Shown: positions 9,167-17,865 of the stretch, piece by piece | Position numbering within the stretch: the first letter of the stretch is position 1 | Layout: every line of letters starts with the position of its first letter | Source: Inhella proteolytica | GTDB taxonomy: Bacteria; Pseudomonadota; Gammaproteobacteria; Burkholderiales; Burkholderiaceae_C | Direction of reading: 5' to 3' | Length of the DNA: 64,000 bases | Assembly (NCBI RefSeq): GCF_016093275.1 | Contig: NZ_JAEDAK010000010.1 | Coordinates: 1-64,000, forward strand | Position numbers and translations under genes: made by a program | The notes under the pieces: generated by a model | Databases searched by the model: none | What the model was told of the DNA's origin: nothing | The model's input: only the letters and a program-made list of their open reading frames with translations

Positions 9167-9183
9167 TGCATGCGGCGTGCCAG
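9167..9183 (-). promoter_or_regulatory. Sigma-54 promoter of the PLP enzyme-OsmC operon
   Basis: Read on the minus strand this is CTGGCACGCCGCATGCA. The GG (9181-9180) and GC (9169-9168) are exactly 10 bp apart, close to the consensus TGGCACG-N4-TTGCA. Transcription would start near 9156, about 23 nt before the ATG at 9133, which rules out the longer reading frame. Confidence 0.75.
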
Positions 9184-9264
9184 CGCGTGAAGGGGCCGGA
9201 TTGGCCTGGAATCAAGGGGTTAGCGAGGGGGACTGAGCGCCTTGTATGGATTTGGCGCCGGGCT

Positions 9265-9272
9265 CGTACGAA
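9265..9272. promoter_or_regulatory. CGTACGAA motif, candidate upstream activator site
   Basis: CGTACGAA lies about 112 bp upstream of the predicted sigma-54 start, a normal distance for an enhancer site. A related GTACG follows at about 9279 and CATACGG at about 9296. The same octamer lies upstream of the two other sigma-54 promoters in this window. Confidence 0.45.
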
Positions 9273-9687
9273 GAAGAGTACGTGGATCAATATTCATACG
9301 GCGCCTTGTGAGCGCAGTTGGTTGTGGTGGCCAGGGGCTGTAACGCAGCGATTGCTGCAACTAGGCGTTGAACAGCGAGATCACGCTGTCAACGACGTTG
9401 CGGTCATCGAGCGGCGCGGCATAGCGCCGATCGCATGGCCGGTCTCAGGGGCGTAGCTGACGTTGCCCGTCCTGGGCTGACCGTCCGTCCTCTCGGCCGA
9501 CGCCAGTTGAGCTAGCCCAGCTGCGTGTGGGTTCCCCGCTGCAAGCTCAAAGATAGTCCTGCCACCCGGTCAGTGCTTGATCCAGTCAGGAGTTGGCGTC
9601 TTCTTGGACTTGAGTATTTGTCCAACCACACTTGGCTAGTGTCATCGGTGGCGATGGCAATGTTGCAGCTTGGGCGGCGGGCGGCTT
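9273..9687. other. Stretch without a supported gene
   Basis: I see no gene I can defend. A 63-codon minus-strand frame (9512-9703) overlaps the end of the next gene by 16 bp but has no recognisable feature. The base composition is lower in GC than the flanks, like the adjacent HEPN-helicase gene. Confidence 0.4.
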
Positions 9688-11571
9688 TCATGCGTCCCCC
9701 CAATCGTTGCCCGCGTAGTCCACGATTCGCGGCGTACTCTGGTCGCCGCGTGGGCGCGCGATAACTGAAGCTAAACGAGTCTTCAAGTCACGCGCAACTT
9801 TGCAGGTGACATAGCAAACGACAGATGGTCCTAGGTCGAGCCCAACCAGTGCGCTAGGGGTCGATACGAACACCATAGGCGCGTGTTCTGGGCCATCCAG
9901 GCCCATCCAATCCGTTTGCGCTCCTAGATTCCGCACCACGCGAAGTCTTGGTTTTTGGCCCTTTGTGTCAGCCCCGTGGGGGAGGCCACTGAGGCAATTG
10001 GCAAATGCCTCAACCATCTCGCGCGATTTAGCCACTACGACCGCGCCGCGAGCAGGGTTTGGTACAGATCCGCCAACCAGCTCTGCGAACAAGTCTGAAG
10101 AGATCTTGTGGACCTGCGATGCCGTCAATTCGCCCCCAGTTGCTCCGATAGTTGCCGCCAAGTCAGCGGCACTTGCTGAAGTCTCAAGGGCTCGTAGTTC
10201 ATGCTGCACTGGGAGCAAATGCCCTTCTGCAACCGCGGTCGCCATCTCGTAGCTTGCAGTCAGTTCCCCGAATTGCTCGAAGCGCCTCTCGTTTGGCCGA
10301 AACGGCGCAGACGTGAACAAGGCAAACGTTCCTAGGGGGAACAGTTGTCGCAGGTCAAAGTCTTGGGCTCCGACTTGGTAGAGGTTGAAGCCAACTAGCA
10401 AGCAGGCGTCTTCGACTGTCTCGGCTGCCTTGGCTGCTTGGATCGAGCGCAGCATTTGCCAAGTTGCGATCAAGACTTGCCCAGGCTGCAATTGGTCGAA
10501 CGAACTCGCCAGTTCAGCGCCCGAGGCTGGCACCACTGGACTAATGGACCGGCCTGGCAAGTCTCGAATTCGCATCATTAGGCCGTGCACGAGGTCAATT
10601 CGGTCGACAAGGACGACCAATGGAAGGTGCGCGAGTTGCGGCAGCTCACGAGTCTGAGCGATGTAGGCCAACAGCGTCATCGTTAGGCCTGTCCCAGCGA
10701 CCTGCGCAACAACGCCTGCTCTGCGATCCCCGCGAACTGCGACAACGGTCGCCTCTATTGCGCGAGCGACGATCTGCTGTTGGTACTCACGAAGGCGCCC
10801 TTGGAGGTAGAACGCGACTGAATCGAGACCATCCTTCAGGGCGTGAAGGGCCAAGGCATCAGCGACGCCTTCTCGGCCGTCCACCACGGCCTCTTTCGCA
10901 CGCTCGGCTTTGAACGCGGCCTGAACGAGTGGCGCTGGAACCGGCAGGCTTTCTTGCAGGAGTTGCAGGCGCTCGTCGATGCCAGACTGCCCATTGGCAT
11001 TCTTGTTGAGGAGCGCCAGAAGTTCGTCCAGCACCTTCTTTGCCTCCACGAATGACTGAAGGAACTCAGTCGACGGGGAAAGCGGGGCGTCCTCGCCTGC
11101 GGTCGATTCGGCGGTGCCCCCAGGGACAAGAAGTTCTTCGGCATTGGACTCGAACAACAGGGAGAAGGTCCAAACTGCCGCCTGCCGCGCGCCAAAGACG
11201 TGCTCTTCCGCCGGCGTGAAGCCATTCCCGTTGTGATAGAGCTCGTTCCGCAGGCGGTGGTAGTAGATGAACTCAGCTTGATCGACGGGCATCGCCTGCT
11301 TCGTCAATGCTGCGAATTCCTTGAGGAAGGCGACCTTGGAGTTGAAGTTGGCTAGCCATAGGTCCACCTGCGCTTTTGCGTAGGTCTTGCCCCCGCGCTG
11401 GTCAGGATGTAGTGACAAAAAAGTGATGACCGAAGACTCGATGGCGTTGTCAAAACCGATCAAGGCCACCCGTCGATCAAAGTCGCGCTTTCCGAGTCGA
11501 TGCTCCTCAGCATGCTGGAGCAGTTCCAAGGGGCCCTTGGCCCACGGCCTCACTGTGCACTTTTTTGGCAT
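9688..11571 (-). CDS. HEPN-type domain fused to a degenerate HsdR-like SF2 helicase
   Basis: 627 residues from an ATG with AGGA about 8 nt upstream. The N-terminal helical part contains RLRNELYHNGNG. Arg108-x4-His113 fits the R-x4-6-H catalytic motif of HEPN ribonucleases. From about residue 270 on, the order of segments matches type I restriction HsdR helicases, but with the catalytic residues lost. The P-loop reads AGTGLTMTLL (no GKT, about 290-298), then LPLVVLVDRIDL. The DEAH position reads GFNLYQ (about 391), motif III reads TSAPF, then GHLLPVQHELR, STPSALVGLDL and a final RPRGDQSTPRIVDYAGN. It is probably a pseudo-ATPase scaffold with an RNase effector, as in defence or toxin proteins. 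No HsdM or HsdS lies nearby. Codon use is less GC-rich than that of the neighbours. Confidence 0.65.
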   Translation of the reverse strand: MPKKCTVRPWAKGPLELLQHAEEHRLGKRDFDRRVALIGFDNAIESSVITFLSLHPDQRGGKTYAKAQVDLWLANFNSKVAFLKEFAALTKQAMPVDQAEFIYYHRLRNELYHNGNGFTPAEEHVFGARQAAVWTFSLLFESNAEELLVPGGTAESTAGEDAPLSPSTEFLQSFVEAKKVLDELLALLNKNANGQSGIDERLQLLQESLPVPAPLVQAAFKAERAKEAVVDGREGVADALALHALKDGLDSVAFYLQGRLREYQQQIVARAIEATVVAVRGDRRAGVVAQVAGTGLTMTLLAYIAQTRELPQLAHLPLVVLVDRIDLVHGLMMRIRDLPGRSISPVVPASGAELASSFDQLQPGQVLIATWQMLRSIQAAKAAETVEDACLLVGFNLYQVGAQDFDLRQLFPLGTFALFTSAPFRPNERRFEQFGELTASYEMATAVAEGHLLPVQHELRALETSASAADLAATIGATGGELTASQVHKISSDLFAELVGGSVPNPARGAVVVAKSREMVEAFANCLSGLPHGADTKGQKPRLRVVRNLGAQTDWMGLDGPEHAPMVFVSTPSALVGLDLGPSVVCYVTCKVARDLKTRLASVIARPRGDQSTPRIVDYAGNDWGDA

Positions 11572-11985
11572 GGTGCGATCCTAGCCATGCGCTCCGTCCC
11601 CATCTCCTGAAAGGTTTGGACGTGCCGCAGGCGTATTGCCTTCAGGAATCGCCGCGGAATCGCGCACTCCTTGGTGGGCCCTTGAAGTCCCTGGCCAAGC
11701 GCTCGATTTATCCTTGGCGGGGGCTTACGTCCCCCACCCATTCAGTTCCGGAACTTCGGGAACTGCATGGGCAACTCGCCCTCCATCGGCTGCGAGTTCT
11801 CGAGCTCGGTGAAGCAGCCCATGCGCTGACTCGCAAGTTCGACCGCAATGCAGCAAGCGGCGCCGCTGATCGTATTGCCACCAACGGCAGCCGTCCTCAA
11901 GTCATTGACATCGCGCCGCCTGGCGCGCGGCTCTGTTCTTGCGCGGAATTTCAAAGGCCTGATGGCCATGCTGCCGTCTCCCGCC
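11572..11985. other. Stretch without a supported gene
   Basis: Between the HEPN-helicase start and the end of the sensor gene. A 75-codon minus-strand frame (11742-11969) and a plus-strand frame (11565-12101) exist but show no family feature and no clear ribosome site. It may contain the promoter of the HEPN-helicase gene near 11575-11650. Confidence 0.4.
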
Positions 11986-14910
11986 TCAGCGCTCCCCTGG
12001 TCGCAGGCTCAGGGCCCCGCGCTCAGCCCCCACCTGCCGATCGATCAGCTCAACAAAGCCAGCCTCCGCCAGCGGCCGATGAAAGTAGTACCCCTGGATG
12101 AAGTCGCAATCCAGCGCCACCAGCTGCTGTTGCTGCTCGCGCTGCTCGACCCCCTCGGCCACCAGCTTCAGGCCCAGGCCGCGGCCCAGGCCGATGATGG
12201 CGCGCATGACGGTGCAGGCCTCGCGGCCGGCTTCGATGCCGTCCACGAAGGCCTTGTCGATCTTCAGCACCTCCACCGGCAGGCGCGTCAGCTGCGCCAG
12301 TGAGGAGTAGCCGGTGCCGAAGTCGTCCACCGCCAGGCGCAGGCCCAGGTCGGCGATGCGGCGCAGCACGCGCAGGTGCGCTTCGACGTCCGTCATCAGC
12401 GCGGTCTCGGTGATCTCGAGCAGGATGCGCGCGGGCTCGGCGCCGGTGTCGCGCAGCATGGCGGCGATGTCCTCCACCAGCGTGGGCACGCCCAGCTGCC
12501 GGGTGGAGAGGTTGATGGACACATAGGGTGCCTGCGCGCCCCAGCGGCGCTGCCATGCGGCCTGGGCGCGGAAGCCCTCGCGCAGCACCCAGGCGCCGAT
12601 CTGCGCGATGAAGCCGCTGGCCTCGGCCACCGGAATGAAGATGGCCGGCGAGATCTCGCCCTGCTTGGGGTGCCAGCGCAGCAGCAGCTCGGCCCCCACC
12701 ACCTGGCCGCTGGACGCCACCACGATGGGCTGGAAGCGGGCGGAGAGTTCCTGGCCGGCGATGGCGCCGCGCAGGCCGTGGGTGATGGCCAGGCGCTCGC
12801 GCGCCTGGGCCTGCAGCTGGTCGCTGAAGAACTGCCAGCCGTCGCGGCCGCGCTGCTTGACGGCGTACATCGCGGTGTCGGCGGCGCGCAGCAACTCGTC
12901 GGCCGAGCCGGTGCCGCCGCCACCCACCGCCACGCCGATGCTGGCGCTGAGGTAGACCGTAGCGGCCTCCAGCTCGAAGGGGTGGCGCAGCGTGGTGTTG
13001 ATCTGCTCGGCCAGCGTGGCCACGGTGGCCGGGTGTTCGATCTGCTCGCACAGGATCACGAACTCGTCGCCCGCCAGGTGGGCCACGGTGTCGCCCGGCC
13101 GCACCTGCTCGATCAGGCGTGCGCCCACGGCCTTGAGCAGGGCGTCGCCCACCGCATGGCCCTGGGTGTCGTTGATGGCCTTGAAGCCGTCGAGGTCGAT
13201 GAAGAGCAGGGCCAGGCTCTGGCCGCTGCGCTGCGCGCGCAGCAGGGCGTTGCCCAGGCGTTCGCGGATCAGCGCGCGGTTGGGCAGGCCGGTCAGCGGG
13301 TCGTGCGTGGCACGCCGCGCCACTTCCTCTTCCAGCCGCTTGCGTTCGCTGACGTCACGCAGGGTCACCACCAGCAGCCAGTCCTTGCCGTCGTGGAACT
13401 TGGCGATCGTGGCTTCGAGCGGGATGAAGGAGCCGTCCTTGCGGTAGCCGGTGAGTTCGCCGCGGCCCGTCATGCGGCGCTCGCTGTCCTCGCCCTCGAC
13501 GAAGCGGCGCAGCAGCTCGGCATGGCGCAGCCGGAAATGCGGCGGCAGCAGCAGGTGCACCGACAGGCCGACCAGCTCCTGCTCCGCATAGCCGAACAGC
13601 TGGCAGGCGCTGCGGTTGGCCACGCGGATGCAGCCTTCGCGGTCGGTGGCCAGCACGGGGGTGTCGGCCAGCTCCAGGATCTGCCGGGGCGCTTCGGCTC
13701 CAGGCGGCGCCGTGCCGAGCTCGGCCACCAGGCGCGCGGCCAGGGCCTGCGGGCCGGCCACCGGCTGCGCAAATCCGTCCTGCGGCGGCTCGCGGTAGCG
13801 CTCCGGAATGACCGGCGCGATGCAGCCGAAGCGCTCGATGATCTCGAAGCTGCCGTCGGCCCGGCAGCGCGCCAGGTAGGTGTTGACGCTGGCGTGGTGG
13901 GTGGCGGGGTCCATCACCACCCGGCCCTGCGGGCCCTGCACCGCCACCCGCTCCAGCGCCGCCACCAGGTCTTCGCTGGCGCAGCTGCCGGCCGCCGCCA
14001 CGGCATTGGCGAAGGCATGCACGCACAGATAGGCGCCTTCGCCGAAGTTGGTCAGCACGCCATTGCCCTGCGGCCAGATGCCATGCACGCCCGGCTGGCG
14101 CGCCAGGCGCTGCAGGTAGTGGCGGCTGGCTTCGCTGTCCAGGCTCATGAAGTAGGTGTTGCTGGAGTAGAGGCCGGCGCGGGTGTCGGGCGGCAGCTGG
14201 CCGGCCATCACCTCGTCGAAATGGCCCATCACCACGGCCATGTGCTGCTTCAGGCCCAGGGCGGCGAAGCGCGTCAGCAGGCGGATCTGGTCGTTGCCGG
14301 CGAAGTAGGGCACGAACACGTCGGCGCCCGAGCGCGCCAGCTGCGCCAGCAGGCGGTCGATGGCCTCCGGGGTGGCGCCGATGTCGAGGTACTCCTCGCC
14401 CACCACGTCGCCGTCCAGGCGCTGCAGCGCGCGCTTGGCGGCGTCGATCGAGCCGCGCGGCCACTCGTAGTTGTTGCCGGCGAAGAACATCTTGTGCCCG
14501 TAGCGCCGCACCATGCAGGGGATCATCTGATCGATCTGCTGGTTCGGCAGGGCGGCGAAGTGGAAGAAGTGGCGCCCCGAGATGCTGCCCTCGTAGAACG
14601 AGAAGTTCAGCAGCGGCACGCGCCGGGGTTCGGCCACCTGGCCGGCCACGGCGATGCGCGAGTTGGACAGCAGATTGCCGATCAGCGCGACGCAGCGGTG
14701 CTGCTCGATCAGGCGCAGCGCCGCCGGCACGGCCGTGGGGGGCAGGCTGCCGTCGTCCTCGACCACCAGCTCCAGCGGCCGGCCGAGCACGCCGCCGCGC
14801 TCGTTGACTTCCGCGCAGGCGATGCGGGCGGCCCAGACGATCTCGGGCCCGTAGATCTCCACCAGCCCGGTCAGGGGCGCCATCAGGCCCAAGCGCACGG
14901 AATCGTTCAA
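11986..14910 (-). CDS. Cytoplasmic ligand-binding/PAS/GGDEF/EAL cyclic-di-GMP protein
   Basis: About 974 residues. A TTG at 14910 is preceded six bases upstream by a full AGGAGG (14922-14917), so I prefer it to the ATG at 14928, which overlaps that site. Residues 1-370 form a periplasmic-binding-protein fold of the amide/urea/branched-chain type (SVRLGLMAPLTGLVEIYGPE), yet there is no signal peptide or membrane segment, as in cytoplasmic AmiC. Then come PAS (about 405-535), GGDEF with the variant LAGDEF (about 540-705) and EAL with an ExLxR-type GAELLLRW plus DDFGTGYSSL, KIDKAFV and EGVEQ (about 720-960). Ligand binding probably sets cyclic-di-GMP turnover. The EAL core residues look complete. 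Confidence 0.88.
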   Translation of the reverse strand: MNDSVRLGLMAPLTGLVEIYGPEIVWAARIACAEVNERGGVLGRPLELVVEDDGSLPPTAVPAALRLIEQHRCVALIGNLLSNSRIAVAGQVAEPRRVPLLNFSFYEGSISGRHFFHFAALPNQQIDQMIPCMVRRYGHKMFFAGNNYEWPRGSIDAAKRALQRLDGDVVGEEYLDIGATPEAIDRLLAQLARSGADVFVPYFAGNDQIRLLTRFAALGLKQHMAVVMGHFDEVMAGQLPPDTRAGLYSSNTYFMSLDSEASRHYLQRLARQPGVHGIWPQGNGVLTNFGEGAYLCVHAFANAVAAAGSCASEDLVAALERVAVQGPQGRVVMDPATHHASVNTYLARCRADGSFEIIERFGCIAPVIPERYREPPQDGFAQPVAGPQALAARLVAELGTAPPGAEAPRQILELADTPVLATDREGCIRVANRSACQLFGYAEQELVGLSVHLLLPPHFRLRHAELLRRFVEGEDSERRMTGRGELTGYRKDGSFIPLEATIAKFHDGKDWLLVVTLRDVSERKRLEEEVARRATHDPLTGLPNRALIRERLGNALLRAQRSGQSLALLFIDLDGFKAINDTQGHAVGDALLKAVGARLIEQVRPGDTVAHLAGDEFVILCEQIEHPATVATLAEQINTTLRHPFELEAATVYLSASIGVAVGGGGTGSADELLRAADTAMYAVKQRGRDGWQFFSDQLQAQARERLAITHGLRGAIAGQELSARFQPIVVASSGQVVGAELLLRWHPKQGEISPAIFIPVAEASGFIAQIGAWVLREGFRAQAAWQRRWGAQAPYVSINLSTRQLGVPTLVEDIAAMLRDTGAEPARILLEITETALMTDVEAHLRVLRRIADLGLRLAVDDFGTGYSSLAQLTRLPVEVLKIDKAFVDGIEAGREACTVMRAIIGLGRGLGLKLVAEGVEQREQQQQLVALDCDFIQGYYFHRPLAEAGFVELIDRQVGAERGALSLRPGER

Positions 14911-14922
14911 GCCGCCCCTCCT
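14911..14922 (-). promoter_or_regulatory. Ribosome binding site deciding a TTG start
   Basis: AGGAGG occupies 14922-14917 on the minus strand, six bases before the TTG at 14910. The alternative ATG at 14928 lies upstream of this site and has none of its own. Confidence 0.6.
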
Positions 14923-15037
14923 TTGCATCCGGTCGAGTCAAGGGATTGGGGCCATGGTAGCGAGGGCGGCGCGCTCCCCGGCGCGCCGGGGGGCGGAGCG
15001 GCTTCTGGTGCAGCCGCTCAGGGCCTGGGCGCCGTCC

Positions 15038-17668
15038 TCAGAACTTGTATTCGAGCGTCATGTACCCGGTGCGACGGTCGCTGTTGTCCTCGTACAGCGT
15101 GCCCAGACGGCCCAGGCGGTCGAACGGCGCGACCTTGCCGGCCAGGTTGCCAATGCCCAGCGCCAGGCTCAGGCCCTTGGCCAGGCCGCGGTAGGCCAGG
15201 TAGGCGTCGTAGGTGCTGAAGGACTTCACCATGATCACCTTGCCATTCGGGCCGGCCACCGCCTGCTCGAAGGCGCCGCGGTGGTTGCCGGCCAGGGCCA
15301 CGGTCCAGTTCGGCAGCGACCAGCTCAGGTCCGCGCGGTGTCGCCACTTCGGGTAGCCGTACTTGCCGGCGTACTCGGTGCTGACGCCGCGGAACTCGAC
15401 CTCGTACCGGCTCATGTTGGACGAGGTGAGCGAAGCCTTCAGCGTGCCGGCCTCACCCAGCGACCAGCGGCTGCTCAGGCCGATGTCCAGCCCCTGCACA
15501 TCGGTCTTGCCCAGGTTCACGTAGCGCGCCCGGTAGGCTGCTGCGGCGGCATTACTGGCCGGGCTGATGAGGGTGAAGTAGCCGGCATCGGCCGGGTTGG
15601 TGATGTTGGGCGCATAGACCTGGTTGGTGCGCTCAATGCGCCATGCATCCACGGCCAGGGTGTGGTTCTTGAGCGGTTCCCACAGCAGGCCGAAGTTGCT
15701 CGACTTGGACTCCTCGGGCTTGAGGTCCAGGCTGTCCATGAAGCTCACGGTGACCTGGTTGCCCCAGACTTGGCTGTAGGCCGGACAGATCGCCGCCGTG
15801 GCCGGGTTGCAGTTCACGTAGGAGCGGATGCCGCCATGCTGCTCGGCCAGCGAGGGTGCGCGGAAGCCCGTGGTGTAGGAGCCGCGCAGCGCGAACTGGG
15901 CCACCGGCGTCCACTTGATGGCCAGCTTGGGGTTGACGCTGGAGCCGGCGGCGTCGAAGTCGTCATAGCGCAGCGCCAGCTGGGTCTCAATGGTCTTGTG
16001 CAGGGGCACCGAGAGCTCGGCATAGGCGGCACGGGCGTTGCGGCTGGCCGAGATCGGCAGGCGCACGGCGGTGTTCTCGACCTTGCCGGCGTTGGACAGC
16101 GCGTCGATGCCATCGGACATGGACTCGTGGCGCAGGTTCACCCCCAGCGCCAGGTAGACCGGACCGGCGGGCAGTTCGGCGATCGGCGCCGAGGCGCTGG
16201 CGTCCAGCAGCGTGAAGCTGCTGCGGCCGTCGCGCGTGTGGCTGGTGCGCAGCTTCTGGATGTTGGCGTCGCTCAGGCGCTGGAAGGGGTTGATCGAGCC
16301 ATCGGCCACGCCGGCGTACCAGAAGTCGCTGCGGATGTAGTTGCTGCCGAGGAACTCGGTGTGGCTTTCGGAGCGGGTCAGGCCCAGCTCCCAGTCCCAG
16401 CCGCGCGCCTCGCCCTTCAGGCCGGCCACCAGGCGGGTGGAGTCGGAGCGCACGTCGCGGATCTTGGAACCCAGCTCGTCGTACAGGCGGGCGTAGTAGC
16501 CCCAGCCGGCCGGCGCCTGTGCGAAGGGGAAGTGCGGCGTGGTGTCGCCGTCGTAGTAGTCGTTCTTGAAGGTCGGCCAGTATTCGTACTGCTGCTCGAT
16601 GCTGGCGGCCGAGAGCTCGCCGAAGGCCGTCAGCGTGGGGCTGATCTCATAGCCGACGCGGCCGAACACGCTGAGCTTGCGGGTCTTGGGGTTCAGGGTG
16701 TTGAAGCGATCGGTCTCGGTGTCCAAGCACATGCCGGTGGCCGGGTAGCCGTTGAACGTGCCGGTGTAGAGGGTGTTGGGAGCGTTGCAGGCACCGGCGG
16801 CGTAGTACTCCACCTTGCCGCCATGGGCCGGGTTGTTGGAGTACCAGTTGCCGCCCGAGCTGGAGGTGGCGGGGAAGTTGCCACCGATGCCGGTGCCGCT
16901 GGTCAGCGCGGCGCCGGTGTAGCCGGCCGCCAGCGCGGCGGCGGTGCGCTCGCCCTGCTTGCCGCCGCGGCGGTCGCTGACCTGCACGGCCTGCGAGCCG
17001 TAGACCTCCACCAGGCCCATCATGCTGAGCTTGCCCTCGCCGCCGCCGGCCGACAGGGTCATCGAATGCCAGTCGCCGTCGTGGTAGCTGAGCGAGCGGC
17101 CGCCCGAGAGGCGCACATCACCGCCGCGGTAGTTCTTGCGCAGGATGAAGTTGACGACGCCGGCCAGCGCGTCCGAGCCATAGATGGCCGAAGCACCGTC
17201 CTTGACGATCTCGACCCGCTCCACCGCCGACAGCGGGATAGACCCCAGGTCGACGAACACCGACTGGTCGCTGAAGCCGTAGAAGGCGATGCGGCGGCCG
17301 TTCAGCAGCACCAGGGTCGAGTTCGGACCCAGGCCGCGCAGCGACACGCCCGAGCCGCCCACCACCGAGTTGTTGGTGTTGTTGGTGCGGTAGGAGCCGC
17401 CGGCGTTGTTGTTGGCGACGATGGTGTCCAGCAGCTCGGCCGCGGTCGTCACGCCGCTCTGTTCAATCTGCTCGCGCGTCAGCACCTGCACCGGCGAGGC
17501 GCCCTCGGTGGCCAGGCGTTTGATGTTGGAGCCGGTGACCTCGACCTTGTCGAGCTTGGCCGGTTCGTCGGCAGCCAGTGCCGGCATGGCGCTGGCCAGC
17601 AGGGCGACCAGCAGGGTGGGGGCAAACGGTGCAATCAGGGCGCGCCGGGGCGCGGTGGCGAACAACAT
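15038..17668 (-). CDS. TonB-dependent outer-membrane receptor
   Basis: 876 residues with a signal peptide ending ASAMPALA, a TonB-box-like DKVEVTGSNIKR, the plug domain (SGVTTAAELLDTIVAN, GLGPNSTLVLLNGRR, VERVEIVKDGASAIYGSDA) and a long beta-barrel ending in GYMTLEYKF with the usual C-terminal aromatic. The ATG follows a strong GAGGAGA. It would import a substrate too large or scarce for porins, using TonB energy. The plug resembles receptors often annotated for peptides, carbohydrates or cobalamin; the ligand cannot be told. It has a near-perfect sigma-54 promoter, and the activator gene lies 1.5 kb away. It probably delivers to the binding protein encoded next to it. Confidence 0.93.
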   Translation of the reverse strand: MLFATAPRRALIAPFAPTLLVALLASAMPALAADEPAKLDKVEVTGSNIKRLATEGASPVQVLTREQIEQSGVTTAAELLDTIVANNNAGGSYRTNNTNNSVVGGSGVSLRGLGPNSTLVLLNGRRIAFYGFSDQSVFVDLGSIPLSAVERVEIVKDGASAIYGSDALAGVVNFILRKNYRGGDVRLSGGRSLSYHDGDWHSMTLSAGGGEGKLSMMGLVEVYGSQAVQVSDRRGGKQGERTAAALAAGYTGAALTSGTGIGGNFPATSSSGGNWYSNNPAHGGKVEYYAAGACNAPNTLYTGTFNGYPATGMCLDTETDRFNTLNPKTRKLSVFGRVGYEISPTLTAFGELSAASIEQQYEYWPTFKNDYYDGDTTPHFPFAQAPAGWGYYARLYDELGSKIRDVRSDSTRLVAGLKGEARGWDWELGLTRSESHTEFLGSNYIRSDFWYAGVADGSINPFQRLSDANIQKLRTSHTRDGRSSFTLLDASASAPIAELPAGPVYLALGVNLRHESMSDGIDALSNAGKVENTAVRLPISASRNARAAYAELSVPLHKTIETQLALRYDDFDAAGSSVNPKLAIKWTPVAQFALRGSYTTGFRAPSLAEQHGGIRSYVNCNPATAAICPAYSQVWGNQVTVSFMDSLDLKPEESKSSNFGLLWEPLKNHTLAVDAWRIERTNQVYAPNITNPADAGYFTLISPASNAAAAAYRARYVNLGKTDVQGLDIGLSSRWSLGEAGTLKASLTSSNMSRYEVEFRGVSTEYAGKYGYPKWRHRADLSWSLPNWTVALAGNHRGAFEQAVAGPNGKVIMVKSFSTYDAYLAYRGLAKGLSLALGIGNLAGKVAPFDRLGRLGTLYEDNSDRRTGYMTLEYKF

Positions 17669-17713
17669 GCGGGTCTCCTCGCGGGGATGAAAAAGGGCGG
17701 ACGGGCAGGCCTT

Positions 17714-17730
17714 TGCAGGGGCCGTGCCAG
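17714..17730 (-). promoter_or_regulatory. Sigma-54 promoter of the TonB-dependent receptor
   Basis: The minus strand reads CTGGCACGGCCCCTGCA, with GG and GC exactly 10 bp apart and all of TGGCACG matching. The predicted start near 17703 gives a 35-nt leader before the ATG at 17668. Confidence 0.85.
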
Positions 17731-17748
17731 TCCGCCGACCGACGAGGA

Positions 17749-17760
17749 ATCAAGCACTTG
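17749..17760. promoter_or_regulatory. Shared 12-mer ATCAAGCACTTG upstream of a sigma-54 promoter
   Basis: ATCAAGCACTTG lies about 20 bp upstream of the -24 element. The identical 12-mer occupies the same relative place at 19093-19104 before the binding-protein gene. It contains the dyad CAAG-N2-CTTG. An accessory-factor or second activator site is possible. Confidence 0.5.
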
Positions 17761-17797
17761 GCGGGGCCGGCTTGAATGTCGTGCGCAGTGCACGACA

Positions 17798-17837
17798 GAT
17801 TCGTATCGAAATACTTACGTTCAGGAAATCGTACGAA
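17798..17837. promoter_or_regulatory. Candidate enhancer with CGTACGAA, upstream of the receptor gene
   Basis: GATTCGTA at 17798 and CGTACGAATC at 17830 form opposed half-sites (GATTCGTA...TACGAATC), about 95-135 bp upstream of the predicted sigma-54 start. Similar half-sites lie at 19144-19195. A separate dyad TCGTGC-N5-GCACGA is at 17779-17795. Confidence 0.5.
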
Positions 17838-17865
17838 TCGGGAAACGGGCGTTAACCCTGGGCTT

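Noticed and set aside
9512-9703. 63-codon minus-strand gene after the HEPN-helicase
   Set aside because: Overlaps the previous gene by 16 bp, has no ribosome site and no recognisable feature.
11742-11969. 75-codon minus-strand frame before the sensor gene
   Set aside because: No family feature, no clear start signal, atypical composition.
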